Shown: positions 63,861 through 64,000 of the stretch, one piece after another
How the letters are laid out: each line of letters begins with the position of its first letter
How positions within the stretch are numbered: position 1 is the stretch's first letter
Assembly (NCBI RefSeq): GCF_019823105.1
Contig: NZ_CP081960.1
Location: forward strand, 186,001-250,000
Length of the DNA: 64,000 bases
Source of the DNA: Halobaculum magnesiiphilum
GTDB taxonomy: Archaea; Halobacteriota; Halobacteria; Halobacteriales; Haloferacaceae
Reading direction: 5' to 3'
The notes under the pieces: model-generated
What the model saw: only the letters and a program-made list of their open reading frames with translations
What the model was told of the DNA's origin: nothing
Database searches by the model: none
Translations under genes and position numbers: made by a program

Positions 63861-64000
63861 GTCAAGCGGACAACAGGCACGCTTGTTCGGTAGATTCAAA
63901 TCCGTGGTCTCTGTTCACAGGATGCTACGGATTCGGTGAGATGCCGTCCTCGAACCATACGGGGTGGCGAACTGTCGGTGGTTCGCACGGCGATGACATG

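Noticed and set aside
63885-63915. GGTAGATTCAAATCC resembling a tRNA T-arm
   Set aside because: No acceptor or anticodon stems could be folded around it.
1-64000. CRISPR arrays, rRNA operons, tRNA genes, intact transposases
   Set aside because: No regularly spaced repeats, no rRNA or tRNA signatures, and all IS6-type sequences found are fragmentary.

Overview
The window comes from a halophilic archaeon (class Halobacteria). The proteins are strongly acidic, secreted lipoproteins carry twin-arginine signals followed by a lipobox, one surface protein ends in a PGF-CTERM anchor, promoters are short-leader BRE/TATA type, and there are HtrI-type transducers, opsin-like genes and multi-sensor histidine kinases. 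Base composition changes sharply near 32.9 kb. The left half is moderate in GC with AT-rich spacers and degenerate IS copies, and looks like an accessory island or replicon segment. The right half is dense, GC-rich and core-like.

Left half. 1-2.1 kb: an archaea-specific SMC-related ATPase cut by the window edge, head-to-head with what looks like the 3' remnant of an RdfA-type gene. 2.2-17.0 kb: a catabolic island with an IclR regulator, RidA, an M81 (MlrC-like) hydrolase co-transcribed with a class III aminotransferase, a creatininase-family amidohydrolase, an aldehyde dehydrogenase, and a seven-gene run of peptide-type ABC transporter (binding protein, two permeases, two ATPases), enolase-superfamily enzyme and fumarylacetoacetase-family hydrolase. 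17.1-18.1 kb: two decayed IS6-family transposase copies. 18.6-30.9 kb: a second catabolic block with a binding protein, an IclR regulator, an N-methyltryptophan/sarcosine-oxidase-type flavoenzyme, a fused double ABC ATPase, two permeases, a Gfo/Idh/MocA oxidoreductase and a DAO-type flavoprotein. 31.1-32.5 kb: two more decayed IS6 copies, one sharing its outer flank with a copy at 17 kb.

Right half. 33-34 kb: a frameshifted Gfo/Idh/MocA gene. 34.6-39.4 kb: an operon-like set of CoA-transferase, MaoC hydratase, acyl-CoA dehydrogenase and MmgE/PrpD protein, which resembles C5-dicarboxylate (itaconate/mesaconate) metabolism. 39.4-43.9 kb: histidine kinase, DUF389 protein, AIM24 protein, DoxX protein, NifU-type protein. 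44.1-46.9 kb: a DtxR-type metal regulator with palindromic operators before it and before an iron-type binding protein and a shortened thioredoxin-reductase-like flavoprotein. 46.9-49.2 kb: an HtrI-like transducer and an opsin homologue lacking the retinal lysine. 49.5-52.7 kb: an ADP-forming acyl-CoA synthetase with a DRTGG/BioD-like partner. 53.1-55.5 kb: TauE/SafE permease, universal stress protein, endonuclease III. 55.6-60.1 kb: three secreted proteins (PGF-CTERM/NEW3, CARDB-like, PKD repeats). 60.3-63.8 kb: two sensor kinases, one with a receiver domain in which Glu replaces the phosphoacceptor Asp.

The observations I rate highest are a binding protein whose two lobes appear in circularly permuted order (9134-10879), the lysine-less opsin with its transducer (46893-49198), the metal-regulated locus with a 28-codon micro-ORF overlapping the regulator (44.1-46.9 kb), and the two unassigned amide/amino-acid catabolic clusters. 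No rRNA, tRNA or CRISPR array was seen.
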